A stretch of DNA of 27,420 bases from CAYMRL01 sp964398985 (GTDB lineage Bacteria; Deinococcota; Deinococci; Deinococcales; Trueperaceae). Under the pieces are notes generated by a model that was not told the origin of the DNA, made no database searches, and worked only from the letters and a program-made list of their open reading frames with translations. A program made the position numbers and the translations under genes. Below, piece by piece: positions 1 to 8,029 of the stretch. The stretch is taken from positions 1-27,420 of the forward strand of contig CAYNOS010000032.1 in assembly GCA_964398985.1 (NCBI GenBank), written 5' to 3'. How positions within the stretch are numbered: position 1 is the first letter of the stretch; each line of letters opens with the position of its first letter.

Positions 1-114
1 GCCGCTGCCCTATGCTGTCGCCGAGGACACAGACGGGGCGTGGGCGAGCGAGACGACTGAGGTCCGCCGGACCTGTCGCTGGTCGGCCGCAGCCTGGGCG
101 CGCCGTCGACGAAC

Positions 115-1800
115 ATGATGCAAGCCAAGTCCGGCCGCGAGACAGCGGTCGATCCGGCGGGCCTCCGCCGCCAACCGACGCGCGCCGCTTCGGCGCCGAC
201 GTGGCTGAGGCTGTTGTGGTTGGCCCTGCTGGTGGCGTTGATGGCGCTGTTCGCGGTCGGGGTGCCGGCGAGCTATCGCCTGCTCAGCTCCGGCATGCTT
301 GGGGTCTTGGTCGAGATGGACCCCCAGGGGCAGGCGTTGCTCGAACCCATCCCGGAGCAGCCAGCCGAGAGTGCCGGGGTGCGCGCCGGCGACGTCCTGC
401 TGGCCGTGAACGGCGAACCGGTCGCCCTCGGTGGCCTGGCGGAGATCATGACGACCTTGCGCGAGGCCGTCGGCACGTCCCTGACGCTCACGGTGGGCAG
501 GGAGGGCGGTCAGGCCGTCGACATCTCCATCGAGCGGTCGCACTTGGGTGCGGAAAGTCTCGGCATCTCCCCACGAACCTACGCGTTGGTCCTCGTCGTC
601 CTCGGCGTCCTGTTCGTGGCAGCCTACGCCCTCCCCGCAGGCGTCATCGCCCTGCGTCGGCCCGACAACTGGGTGGCGGCGCTCGTCTGGCTCACGTTGG
701 TGTTGATCGCCATGTTCAACTCCCGCGCCAACGCTGACATGCGCTTCTCGGACAACTGGGCCGGCCTCGCCGTCGAGGTGGCGTATCACCTGGCCGTGCT
801 CGTCGTCCTGCTCGTCTTTCCCGATGGGCGACTGAAGCCACGCTGGACCCGCTGGTACCTGCTGGTCGGGGTCTTGTGGATCGTCGTGAAGCTCGCGCCG
901 GTGCCAGCCGCTCAGGCCCTCACCGCAAGTCCCTTCTGGGTCTTGATCGACTTCCTCGTGTTCGGGATCGCCGTGGCGGCGCAGGTGCAGCGCTTCCGGC
1001 AGTCGAGCGACCCGGCTGCCCGGCAGCAGACCAAGTGGCTGGTGTACGCGTTCGTGACCGCCTTCCTGGTGCAGTACGCCTACTACATCCCCCGTGAGTT
1101 CGTCGCCGCGTTCCAGGGACGCTCGGTCTACGAGTTCGTGGGTTCGGTGCTCAACCACGTCCTGATGCTGGTAATTCCGTTGGCCTTCACCCAGGCCGTC
1201 ATGCGGCATCGCCTTTACGACATCGACCTGATCATCAACCGCACGCTGGTGTACGCACCGCTGACCGCCATCCTGGCGGGCGTGTTCACGGCGTCGGTCA
1301 CGCTGCTCCGAGGCCTCTTCGACAACCTGATCGGCGGGTCGTCGGACGCGGCCACGGTTCTCTCGAGCGTGATCGTCGTCGCCCTGCTGACGCCGGTCAG
1401 ATCCCGCCTGCAGAAGACGGTCGACGCGCACTTCGCGTACTTGTCGAGAGCCGACCGTGCCCTGAAGGATCTGGAGACGCAGGTCACGGCGCGACTGCAG
1501 GTCGTCGACGCCGGGCCGGTGATCCGACGACTGCTGGAGCACGCCGTTCGGGGCTTCGACGCCGTCGGCGGCGCCGCCGAGCTCGTCGCGGGCGAGAAGA
1601 CTCGCGCCCTGTGCACGTCCGGAGAGTGGACCGGGGAGGTGGCGCTCGACGTGCCGGTGCAGGCTGGCGCCCGTACCTTCGGGCGCGTCAAGCTCGCTGC
1701 CCGCCGCCGGGGTCTCGGCTACAGCGAGGCCGATGTGGACCGCTTGCGCGCCGCAGCGACGATCGTGGCCACCGCGATCGCTGAGGATAGCGAGGTCGAA
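115..1800 (+). CDS. PDZ-domain multi-pass membrane sensor protein (3' end lost in assembly gap)
   Basis: An integral membrane protein read for 562 residues before the N gap. Visible in order: a cytoplasmic N-terminus, a membrane segment near residues 33-55, a PDZ-like domain near 65-142 (with the ligand-loop style stretch around AGVRAGDVLLAVNG), then about seven hydrophobic segments between 155 and 400, and a GAF-like C-terminal region from about 445. The motif RHRLYDIDLIINRTLVY near residues 363-379 is one I know from 7TM sensor histidine kinases and cyclases of Chloroflexota and Actinomycetota. A kinase or other output domain would be expected after the GAF region, but the gap falls exactly there. 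An upstream in-frame stop at 58-60 bounds the start; the ATG at 115 (or the next codon, also ATG) fits. The open frame formally continues through the Ns to 1983, but that tail has no resemblance to a sensor domain and should not be joined. Confidence 0.7.
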
Positions 1801-1900
1801 NNNNNNNNNNNNNNNNNNNNNNNNNNNNNNNNNNNNNNNNNNNNNNNNNNNNNNNNNNNNNNNNNNNNNNNNNNNNNNNNNNNNNNNNNNNNNNNNNNNN
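1801..1900. other. assembly gap (100 N)
   Basis: A run of exactly 100 Ns, the usual placeholder for a scaffold join of unknown length. Any protein reading through it is an artefact, and the order and orientation of the left 1.8 kb relative to the rest are only as good as the scaffolding. Confidence 0.99.
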
Positions 1901-1920
1901 TAGCGTGCCAGGAAGACCCT

Positions 1921-1975
1921 TGGTTGGAGGACCCCAGCAGACGCCTTCAACGACGAGCTAGGATCCTTCCAACCA
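1921..1975. repeat. imperfect inverted repeat beside the gap
   Basis: TGGTTGGA at 1921-1928 is repeated inverted as TCCAACCA at 1968-1975, with partial extension of the match inward (GGACC versus GGATCC). The arms are 39 bases apart. It could be a weak terminator for whatever ends at the gap, or chance. No transposase is visible beside it. Confidence 0.3.
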
Positions 1976-2032
1976 GGTGTTGAGACGACCCATTCAACCC
2001 AGGCGGTGTGTGGTTTGTCTGCCGCTAGCCCC

Positions 2033-3124
2033 CTACTGGTTCCCCAGCCCCGCGTACCGGATCACGCCACCGCCGGGTCCGCCTGCGCCGTTGACGGTCA
2101 GGTAGACGTCGCCGTTGGCCGCGATGGCCACTGCCGTCGGGAACGACAGGCCGGTGAGGACCTCGGTGACGCTGCCATCGTCGCCGATGCGCACCAGCCG
2201 CCCGGAGTCGGGGGTGGGGCCCTGGTCGGTGAAGACGGCCATCTGCACCGCGTAGAGGCGGCCGTCGGGCGCGCGCTGCATGTCGGTTGTCATGGTGAGG
2301 CCGGTGGCGAAGTCGCTGAGCGTGCCATCGGCAGCGACCGACACGACCTTCGAGGAGCCTGGCACGAACGGGAAGCCGGCCAGCAGCGACACCAGCGGGT
2401 TGCCTGCAGCGTCGAAGGCGACGGCAGTCGGCACAGGGTCCATCTCCATGGCGCCGCCGCGGCCCGGGTTGGGCAACGGACCGGGCTGGCCCGGCATCAG
2501 GGCGACGAGCGTCGTCGCGCCGCTGGCAGGGTCGATCTTCAGGACGGCGTTGGCGCCTGCGTCTGCGACGTAAAGCATGCCGTCGGGGCCAGCAGACAGG
2601 CCATACGGGTGGGAGTCGAGGATGTTGGGGTCGGGGTTGTTGGCCAGTTCGAAGGCGTAGGTGCTGGCCACCTCGGTGACCTGCCCGTCGTCGCCGATGC
2701 GCACGACAGCGCCCATCAGCGGCCGCGGGTCGCCCTCGTAGGGACCCTTCCAGATGCCCGACGTGGCGTACAGCTGACCGTTCAGGAACGCCAGACGGGA
2801 GCCACCCTCTGCTTCGGTGCCGTTGAGGAGCGAAGGCAGGTTGGCGACGACGGTCTGAGTGCCGTCCGGCGCGATGCGGATGACGCGCGAGGTGCTGCCG
2901 AACTTGCCGACGGCCGGGGCACCGGCCGCGTTGTCGATGACCATGATCTCTTCATCGCCGCCGGTGCCGGAGTCGACTACCCACACGTTGCCTGCGTCGT
3001 CGATAGCGAGGCCCATGGGGGCGGATAGATCCTGCGCCACCATCTCGCCCTGCGGCTGGGCGAACGCCAGGCCGAAGCCGAGGATGAGGAGAAGCATGAG
3101 AACTGCACTGCGCAACGTCTTCAT
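2033..3124 (-). CDS. secreted ScyD/ScyE family beta-propeller protein
   Basis: A 363-residue exported protein. Residues 1-22 form a classical signal peptide (basic MKTLR start, long Leu-rich core, AFA/QP cleavage site). The rest is a series of about six NHL/SMP-30-like blades, each with a GLAIDDAGNVWVVDSG-type or GPDGMLYVADAGANAV-type strand pattern, consistent with a six-bladed beta-propeller. The order of repeats and the LPSLLNGTEAEGGSR and LPNPGRGGAMEMDPVPTAVA type linkers match the ScyD/ScyE family, named for proteins of the cyanobacterial scytonemin cluster but found widely in bacteria without that pathway; no scytonemin genes are present here. A binding or extracytoplasmic enzymatic role is possible; substrate unknown. 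The cytochrome c gene lies 120 bases upstream on the same strand, so the two may be co-expressed in the envelope. Confidence 0.8.
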   Translation of the reverse strand: MKTLRSAVLMLLLILGFGLAFAQPQGEMVAQDLSAPMGLAIDDAGNVWVVDSGTGGDEEIMVIDNAAGAPAVGKFGSTSRVIRIAPDGTQTVVANLPSLLNGTEAEGGSRLAFLNGQLYATSGIWKGPYEGDPRPLMGAVVRIGDDGQVTEVASTYAFELANNPDPNILDSHPYGLSAGPDGMLYVADAGANAVLKIDPASGATTLVALMPGQPGPLPNPGRGGAMEMDPVPTAVAFDAAGNPLVSLLAGFPFVPGSSKVVSVAADGTLSDFATGLTMTTDMQRAPDGRLYAVQMAVFTDQGPTPDSGRLVRIGDDGSVTEVLTGLSFPTAVAIAANGDVYLTVNGAGGPGGGVIRYAGLGNQ

Positions 3125-3167
3125 TCACTACCCTTCTTCAAGAACATTGGATGTCCTACGCTCTCTG

Positions 3168-3185
3168 GGCTTCGCACGCGAAGCC
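3168..3185. repeat. short perfect hairpin between cytochrome c and ScyD/E-like genes
   Basis: GGCTTCG (3168-3174), loop CACG, CGAAGCC (3179-3185): a perfect 7-bp stem in the 120-base spacer of two leftward genes. There is no T-run, so it is at best a weak attenuator or an mRNA-end stabiliser. Confidence 0.35.
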
Positions 3186-3244
3186 ACCGCAAGGGTCGCC
3201 GACCGGACCGGCCTCCTGGGCGCCATGCCTCCTTCCCGGAGTGG

Positions 3245-3733
3245 TCATTGGGCCAGCAACATCTCGACGAGTGCCGCGATGTCGGCCTGTGGCAAGTGGC
3301 CGAACGACGGCATGGGGTGAGCAGACGTGGCGTAACCGGGCGCGATGTACGCGCTCGGCTGCAGGATGCTCTCGGCGATGTACTCGGCTGCCGTGGTGGC
3401 GCTGCCGCCGTAGGTCGGGTCGAGGATGCGCTGTGCGGCGATAGTGCCCATGCCGGCATGGCTAGGGCCGAACGTGCCCACGGTGCCTGCCGCCGGGAGC
3501 TCGTGGCAGACACCGCAGTAGTTGGCGCGGTAGATGGCGATGCCGGGATCGGTGGGTTGCTCGGCGGTCGGCTCGGCCTGCGGTGCGGTCGCGGGCGGTG
3601 TCGTTGGCGCGGCTGCAGGGGCGGCCGCTGGCGTGGCCGCAGGCTGCGCGGCCGGGGCTGCCGCGGGGCCTACGCTCAAGACTCCCACGAGTACCAGGAG
3701 GATCCAGAAGAGATTCGGCACAGCCGTGGCCAC
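3245..3733 (-). CDS. membrane-anchored mono-heme cytochrome c
   Basis: A 162-residue small class I cytochrome c. Residues 8-22 form a hydrophobic N-terminal anchor or signal, followed by an Ala/Pro-rich linker (about 23-62) of the kind that tethers a domain to the membrane. The heme site is C73-G-V-C-H77, and Met141 in the AHPMPSF segment is the likely distal axial ligand, with the fold ending in the usual amphipathic helix (DIAALVEMLLAQ). It should act on the outer face of the cytoplasmic membrane as an electron carrier for an unidentified partner oxidase or dehydrogenase. The GTG at 3733 was chosen because a GAGGA element lies just upstream and the hydrophobic segment follows directly. It lies upstream of the ScyD/ScyE-like gene on the same strand. 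Confidence 0.85.
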   Translation of the reverse strand: MATAVPNLFWILLVLVGVLSVGPAAAPAAQPAATPAAAPAAAPTTPPATAPQAEPTAEQPTDPGIAIYRANYCGVCHELPAAGTVGTFGPSHAGMGTIAAQRILDPTYGGSATTAAEYIAESILQPSAYIAPGYATSAHPMPSFGHLPQADIAALVEMLLAQ

Positions 3734-3787
3734 CGTCCTCGTCGTTCCGACGGCTGTCAGCCGTGGAGTTCATTTGCAGACAGCAGA

Positions 3788-3994
3788 CTATAGAGGATAG
3801 GGGGCCGATTTGCGCAAGTACGGGAGATACAGCGCTCGAGGAGCTTTGCGCTCGAGGAGCGTCCGGAACTCCGCGACGCGGTCGTGGAGCGCCGTGCGCA
3901 GCACAGTGGTGTCGGTCGCGATGGTCACGAAGTCGACGCCCCGCCTGCCACCCCCAAGAGGCATACCGCCGCTTGACCGCCGAGAGCATCCGCG
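3788..3994 (-). pseudogene. 3' remnant of an HpcH/HpaI-type aldolase gene
   Basis: In one leftward frame, about 50 codons ending in TAG at 3790-3788 read GVDFVTIATDTTVLRTAL and then HDRVAEFRTLLERK. This spacing of G-x-x-F-[VI]-x-[VI]-x-x-D, then A-L and R-x-A-x-F, is that of the C-terminal barrel strand and helix of HpcH/HpaI aldolases (E. coli HpaI has a closely similar GANF...D...AL...FK end). The frame is closed by an in-frame TAG at 3997-3995, and nothing upstream resembles the rest of the roughly 250-residue enzyme, so the 5' four fifths are gone. A 13-bp direct repeat lies inside it. The alternative is chance coding similarity in GC-rich spacer DNA, which I think less likely given the match in order and spacing. 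Confidence 0.55.
3832..3860. repeat. 13-bp tandem-like direct repeat
   Basis: GCGCTCGAGGAGC occurs at 3832-3844 and again at 3848-3860, separated by three bases. It lies inside the aldolase remnant and may record a small slippage duplication in DNA no longer under selection. Confidence 0.6.
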
Positions 3995-3997
3995 CTA

Positions 3998-4184
3998 CCC
4001 TTCGTGCGGCCCGACCCGGATGCCGGGGGCCATTCCCGTCCGCGACCAGCGGCGGTACCGACGCATGAGGAACTGACTCCGACACCCACCTTCACAGGTA
4101 GCAGCGACCTGATCTCAGGCCGCGATCCAGTGGCTCGCCGCCCGGCGGACGAGGCCACACCGCGTCACAAACCACGGAGTCCTC
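3998..4184. other. non-coding spacer upstream of the ABC-F gene
   Basis: Together with the remnant, this makes a 450-base stretch (3734-4184) without an intact gene. I find no convincing coding frame or hairpin in this part. A GGAG at about 4176-4179 is the ribosome binding site of the ABC-F gene that follows. Confidence 0.5.
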
Positions 4185-5615
4185 ATGTCGATCCTTCAGT
4201 TCCACGACGTCGGGTACGACCTGCCCGACGCACCGCTCTTCGACGGCGTGTCCTTCACGCTCGCCCGTGGCAGTCGCGTGGCGCTGGTCGGCGCGAACGG
4301 CGCCGGGAAGACCACGATTCTGCGCCTGGCTGCCGGGGAGCTCGAGCCGGATCGCGGGCGAGTGAGCGTGAACGGCTTGGCGATGTTCCTACCCCAGCAC
4401 CTGCCGGAGGCCCCGGATGTGCCAGGCTCGGGCGGCGAGGTGCAGCGGCGGCGGCTCGAGGCGCTGCTGTCACGATCTGCCGACCTCTACCTGCTCGACG
4501 AGCCGACCCACCACCTCGACGCGGAGAACATGGCCTGGCTGGAACAGCGCCTACTGGCTTCCGGCGCTGCGGTGTTGCTGGTCTCCCACGATCGCGGGTT
4601 CCTCGACGCCGTGACTACCGACGTCGCGTTCCTGGAGCGAGGGAAGCTGAGCGTCGAGAGCGGCAACTACAGCGAAGCCACCGCGAGGCGAGCTGCGGAG
4701 GACGCCGCCGCTCTGCGGCGCCACAACGTCCAGGTTCGCAAGAAGGCGGCACTGGAACGCGAGTTCCACCGAACGCGGTCGCAGGCCCGGTCGGCGGACA
4801 AGTTCAGCCATCGTCGTGCCGGCGCGCAGCCGCTGATGGCCGCGAAGAACAAGGCCGAGGACGTGGCCCGCACGTTGGCGCGCCGCGCCAAGGCCCTCGA
4901 GTCGCGGCTGGAGGACCTCGAGCTCGACGAGAAGCCGTGGCAGGACAACCGCCGCCTCGAGTTCGTGGCGCAACCCGCCACCCCCGGACCCAACGAGGTG
5001 ATCACCGCCGAGGGGTTGGTCGTAACGAGAGGCGGGAAGGTGATCGCCGGTGGCGCCGCGCTCAAGGGAGTCGACCTGCACGTGCGGCGCGGCGAGCGCG
5101 TCGCGCTGGTCGGCCCGAACGGCTCGGGCAAGTCGACCTTGCTCGGCGTCCTGAGCGGCCGCAGCGAGCCTGACGCCGGCACTGTGACTCTCGGCAGCGG
5201 GTTGCGTGTCGCTGTCAGCGACCAGGCGAGCGAACCCTGGGGTGAGGGCGACAGCCGAGCCGCGACCGTTGGCGACGCTCTCCGCCAAGTGAACGAGCGA
5301 TTGTCTGACAGCGAGGTGTGGCGAGTCACCGCTGCTGTCGGCGTGCCATCAGGGCCCGGCCGGGCGCTGGCCGACCTCTCGGGCGGCGAACGGCGGCGCA
5401 TGACGTTGGCCCGCATCGCCGCGACGAGCTGCCATCTGCTGGTGCTGGACGAGCCGACTCACCACCTCGACCTGCGGGCCGTCGAGGCCCTCGAAGCTCT
5501 GCTCGAGACCTACACCGGCACGCTGCTGTTCGCGACCCACGACCGGAGGCTGGTCGAGCGGGTCGCGACGCGCGTGTGGCGGCTCGGTGGGGAGGATGGC
5601 GTCGTGGAGGACTGA
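4185..5615 (+). CDS. ABC-F family ATPase with a shortened first ATPase domain
   Basis: A 476-residue soluble protein with two ABC ATPase domains and no membrane segments, as in ABC-F proteins that act on the ribosome (translation factors or antibiotic-target protection). Domain 1: Walker A GANGAGKTT at 36-44, Q-loop Gln71, signature GSGGE from 81, Walker B LYLLDEPTHHLD from 101. Domain 2: GPNGSGKST, LSGGERRR and LLVLDEPTHHLD. A charged Arg/Lys/Ala-rich linker separates them (about 160-235). In domain 1 only about 40 residues lie between the Walker A lysine and the signature, where family members normally have about 90-110. Most of the helical subdomain is therefore missing, and the total length is below the usual 520-650. 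The ATG has a GGAG five bases upstream. It converges on the aldehyde dehydrogenase gene with 22 bases between stops and has no obvious operon partner. Confidence 0.85.
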   Translation: MSILQFHDVGYDLPDAPLFDGVSFTLARGSRVALVGANGAGKTTILRLAAGELEPDRGRVSVNGLAMFLPQHLPEAPDVPGSGGEVQRRRLEALLSRSADLYLLDEPTHHLDAENMAWLEQRLLASGAAVLLVSHDRGFLDAVTTDVAFLERGKLSVESGNYSEATARRAAEDAAALRRHNVQVRKKAALEREFHRTRSQARSADKFSHRRAGAQPLMAAKNKAEDVARTLARRAKALESRLEDLELDEKPWQDNRRLEFVAQPATPGPNEVITAEGLVVTRGGKVIAGGAALKGVDLHVRRGERVALVGPNGSGKSTLLGVLSGRSEPDAGTVTLGSGLRVAVSDQASEPWGEGDSRAATVGDALRQVNERLSDSEVWRVTAAVGVPSGPGRALADLSGGERRRMTLARIAATSCHLLVLDEPTHHLDLRAVEALEALLETYTGTLLFATHDRRLVERVATRVWRLGGEDGVVED

Positions 5616-5637
5616 GAAGTGCCGCCAGACCCGAGAC

Positions 5638-7083
5638 TCACCAACCTCCACCCGTACGTATGCGAACGCTCTTGAGCTGCGTGTAGTTGTCGACGGCCTG
5701 CTGCCCCTCCTCGCGCCCGATGCCGCTCATCTTGTAGCCACCGGCCGGGCAGCTGATGTCGCCACAGAACCACTCGTTGACGTAGACCTGGCCCGAGCGC
5801 AACGCAGCTGCGACGCGGTGGGCGCGTGCGAGGTCGCGGGTCCACATGCCATTCGCGAGTCCGTACTCGGTGTCGTTTGCGATGCGCACCGCTTCGTCTT
5901 CCGATTCGAAGTCGATGACCGTGACAACCGGGCCGAAGATCTCCTCGCGCGCCACGCGCATGGAGTTGTCGACGCGGTCGAAGACCGTGGGCGCCACGAA
6001 GTAGCCGTCCGCGAGGTCCCCGGCCACGCGCTCGCCGCCGGTCACAAGGCGTGCGCCCTCACCCTTGCCGATCTCGATCATCTGAAGAACCCGCTGCATG
6101 TGCTTCTCGGAGACGAGGGGGCCTACCTCGGCGTTCTCGATGCCGGGACCGACGCGCAAGGAGCGCACGCGTTCCACGAACCTCTCCAGGAAGTCCTCCC
6201 TGATGTCACGGTGCAGCAGCAGCCGTGGACCCGACACGCAGATCTGGCCGGCGTTGGAGAAGGCCGCCCAGATGCTGCCTTCGACGGCCGCGTCCAGGTC
6301 GGCGTCTTCGAAGACGATGTTGGCCGCGTTGCCGCCGAGCTCGAGCGTTACGCGCTTCATCGTGTCGGCGGATGCCCGCAGCACCCTTTGACCAATCACG
6401 ACAGAGCCGGTGAAGGTGATGCCATGCACGCCTGGGTGCGTCAGGAGGGCCTCGCCGACGACCGAGCCGGGGCCGGGCACGACGTTCACGAGCCCGTCGG
6501 GCATGCCGGCCATCTTGGCGATCTCGCCGAGGCGGATGGCCCCGAGCAGTGCCTCCTGGGCGGGCTTGAGGATCACGGCGTTACCGCCGGCCAGCGCCGG
6601 CGGCAAGGAGCGCGAGGCCTCCCAGAGCGGACCGTTCCAGGGGATGATGTGAGCCGTGACGCCGAGTGGTTCGCGCACCGTGTAGACGTGATGGCCGCTG
6701 CTCACCGGTATCGCCTGACCCTCGAGCTTGTCCGCTAAGCCCGCGAAGTACTCGAAGCGCCGCGCCGCGATGTCCTTGACCGTCAGGTGCGAGTACCAGA
6801 GACTGCCTCCGGAATCCAACGTCTCGAGGAGGGCGAGGTCATCCTCCTCTGCCAGCAGCGCCTCCGCGTACCGGTACATGGCCCGCGAGCGCTCGCGCAG
6901 AGGCAAAGCCTGCCACTCCGCCGCGGCCGCTGTCGCCGCCGCTACCGCGCGATCGACGTCCTCTGCTCCGCCAAGGGCAACGCTGGCGACGGGCTTCCCG
7001 TTGGCCGGGTCGATGGCTTCGAACGTCCCGCCGCGGGCGGCTTCGACCCACTCGCCGGCGATATAGAGACCGTACTCTCTCAT
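5638..7083 (-). CDS. NAD(P)-dependent aldehyde dehydrogenase
   Basis: A full-length 481-residue ALDH-superfamily enzyme oxidising an aldehyde to its carboxylic acid in the cytoplasm. Visible catalytic residues: Asn150 in PWNGPL, Lys173 in ILKPAQ, Glu248 in LELGGN and nucleophile Cys282 in NAGQICVSG; the cofactor-site FTGS is at 224-227. The C-terminal NEWFCGDISCPAGGYKMSGIGREEG stretch is also typical. The ATG at 7083 has an AGGAAGGA ribosome binding site. It is the last gene of the leftward catabolic cluster, 25 bases after the second BMP-type permease. In that position it would suit the short aldehyde released by the cluster's aldolase (for example glycolaldehyde or lactaldehyde), but this substrate is inferred only from context. 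Sequence alone could equally fit a betaine- or semialdehyde-type ALDH. Confidence 0.93.
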   Translation of the reverse strand: MREYGLYIAGEWVEAARGGTFEAIDPANGKPVASVALGGAEDVDRAVAAATAAAAEWQALPLRERSRAMYRYAEALLAEEDDLALLETLDSGGSLWYSHLTVKDIAARRFEYFAGLADKLEGQAIPVSSGHHVYTVREPLGVTAHIIPWNGPLWEASRSLPPALAGGNAVILKPAQEALLGAIRLGEIAKMAGMPDGLVNVVPGPGSVVGEALLTHPGVHGITFTGSVVIGQRVLRASADTMKRVTLELGGNAANIVFEDADLDAAVEGSIWAAFSNAGQICVSGPRLLLHRDIREDFLERFVERVRSLRVGPGIENAEVGPLVSEKHMQRVLQMIEIGKGEGARLVTGGERVAGDLADGYFVAPTVFDRVDNSMRVAREEIFGPVVTVIDFESEDEAVRIANDTEYGLANGMWTRDLARAHRVAAALRSGQVYVNEWFCGDISCPAGGYKMSGIGREEGQQAVDNYTQLKSVRIRTGGGW

Positions 7084-7108
7084 TGACCTATCCTTCCTTT
7101 GCGTTGGC

Positions 7109-8029
7109 TCAGCCTTCGAGCTCAGTGACGCGGCGTCTGCGCGAGGCGCTGTAGAACACGAGCGCGATGAGAGTCATCAGGTATGGCATGGCGAAGAGCA
7201 GCTGCGTGGGGAGCTGACGGGCGGTGATCTGCAGGGAGTTGGCGACGCCTTCGGCGAGACCGAAGAGCAGCGACGCAGCGGCCGAGCCCCAGGCGCTCCC
7301 GTTACCGACGATCGAGGCGACGAGGCCGATCCAGCCCCTGCCGCCCGACATGTTCTGGACGAAGCCTCCGAGGGTGAGCGACAGCTGCGAGCCGGCGAGC
7401 CCACACAGTATGCCGCTCGCGGCGATCGCGAGGTACTGGATGCGCCGCCCGTCGATGCCTGCCGCCCTGGCCGCCTCCGAGTTCTCCCCGACGGCTCGCA
7501 ACCTGAGTCCGAAGCGCGTGCCGAAGAGCAGGTACGAGACGGTGGCGGTGAGTACCCATGCCAGGTAGTCGAGTGCGGTGTGACCGCTCAGCCACGACAG
7601 GGCGGCGACGTCTTCGAGGATCGGGATGTCAATTCGCGGCAGGGTCGGAGAGCCAGCGTACCTGAGCGACCCCTCGCGCCCTGAGATCAGCCAGGCGGCG
7701 TAGGTCGTCACGGCGGCGGCGAAGGAGTTCGTCGCCAGACCGACGATGAAGAGGTTGCCCTTGAGGTGAAGCGCAGACCACGCGAAGAGCAGCGATAGCA
7801 GGCAGCTGGCGAGCACGGCGGACACGACACCGACCAGCAAGTTGCCGCTGAGGCCCGTGCCGAGCACCGCCGCGAACGCCCCGAACACCAGCAGGCCCTC
7901 GAGCGCGATGTTCAGGACGCCGGCCCGGTCGGTGATCAGGGCGCCCAAGGCGACGAGGATCAGCGGGGTCGACATGCGCAGCATGTCATGAGCGAGTTGG
8001 AGGTTGAACACCTCGCCAAGACCGGTCAC
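7109..8029 (-). CDS. BMP-type (nucleoside/sugar) ABC transporter permease, second subunit
   Basis: A 306-residue membrane permease with about eight to nine hydrophobic segments, of the BPD_transp_2 family that pairs with BMP binding proteins (NupQ/YufQ-like). The ITDRAGVLNIALEGLLVFGA segment near the N-terminus is the family hallmark (NIxLEG), and GLRLRAVGENSEAARAAGI is the cytoplasmic coupling region that meets the ATPase. The frame is open far upstream, but the GTG at 8029 is chosen because it overlaps the stop of the preceding permease gene as GTGA and places the hallmark at the expected depth. It forms the translocation channel with the next gene upstream. Confidence 0.92.
   Translation of the reverse strand: MTGLGEVFNLQLAHDMLRMSTPLILVALGALITDRAGVLNIALEGLLVFGAFAAVLGTGLSGNLLVGVVSAVLASCLLSLLFAWSALHLKGNLFIVGLATNSFAAAVTTYAAWLISGREGSLRYAGSPTLPRIDIPILEDVAALSWLSGHTALDYLAWVLTATVSYLLFGTRFGLRLRAVGENSEAARAAGIDGRRIQYLAIAASGILCGLAGSQLSLTLGGFVQNMSGGRGWIGLVASIVGNGSAWGSAAASLLFGLAEGVANSLQITARQLPTQLLFAMPYLMTLIALVFYSASRRRRVTELEG

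Noticed and set aside
10..1983. Long open frames running through the N block on both strands
   Set aside because: The Ns translate as unknowns and the gap length is arbitrary, so nothing across 1801-1900 is real continuity.
1901..2032. Insertion-sequence end next to the gap
   Set aside because: There is an 8-bp inverted match but no transposase fragment or target duplication; too weak to call.
2006..3028. Long rightward open frame opposite the ScyD/ScyE-like gene
   Set aside because: The protein is His/Gly/Arg-rich without domain pattern, and the opposite strand encodes a signal peptide plus regular propeller repeats; it is an antisense shadow of high-GC codon use.
3832..3860. CRISPR-like or satellite repeat
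   Set aside because: Only two copies of 13 bases with a 3-base spacer; no array and no cas genes.
5587..6738. Rightward open frame opposite the aldehyde dehydrogenase
   Set aside because: No motif on this strand, whereas the minus strand has every ALDH catalytic residue in place.
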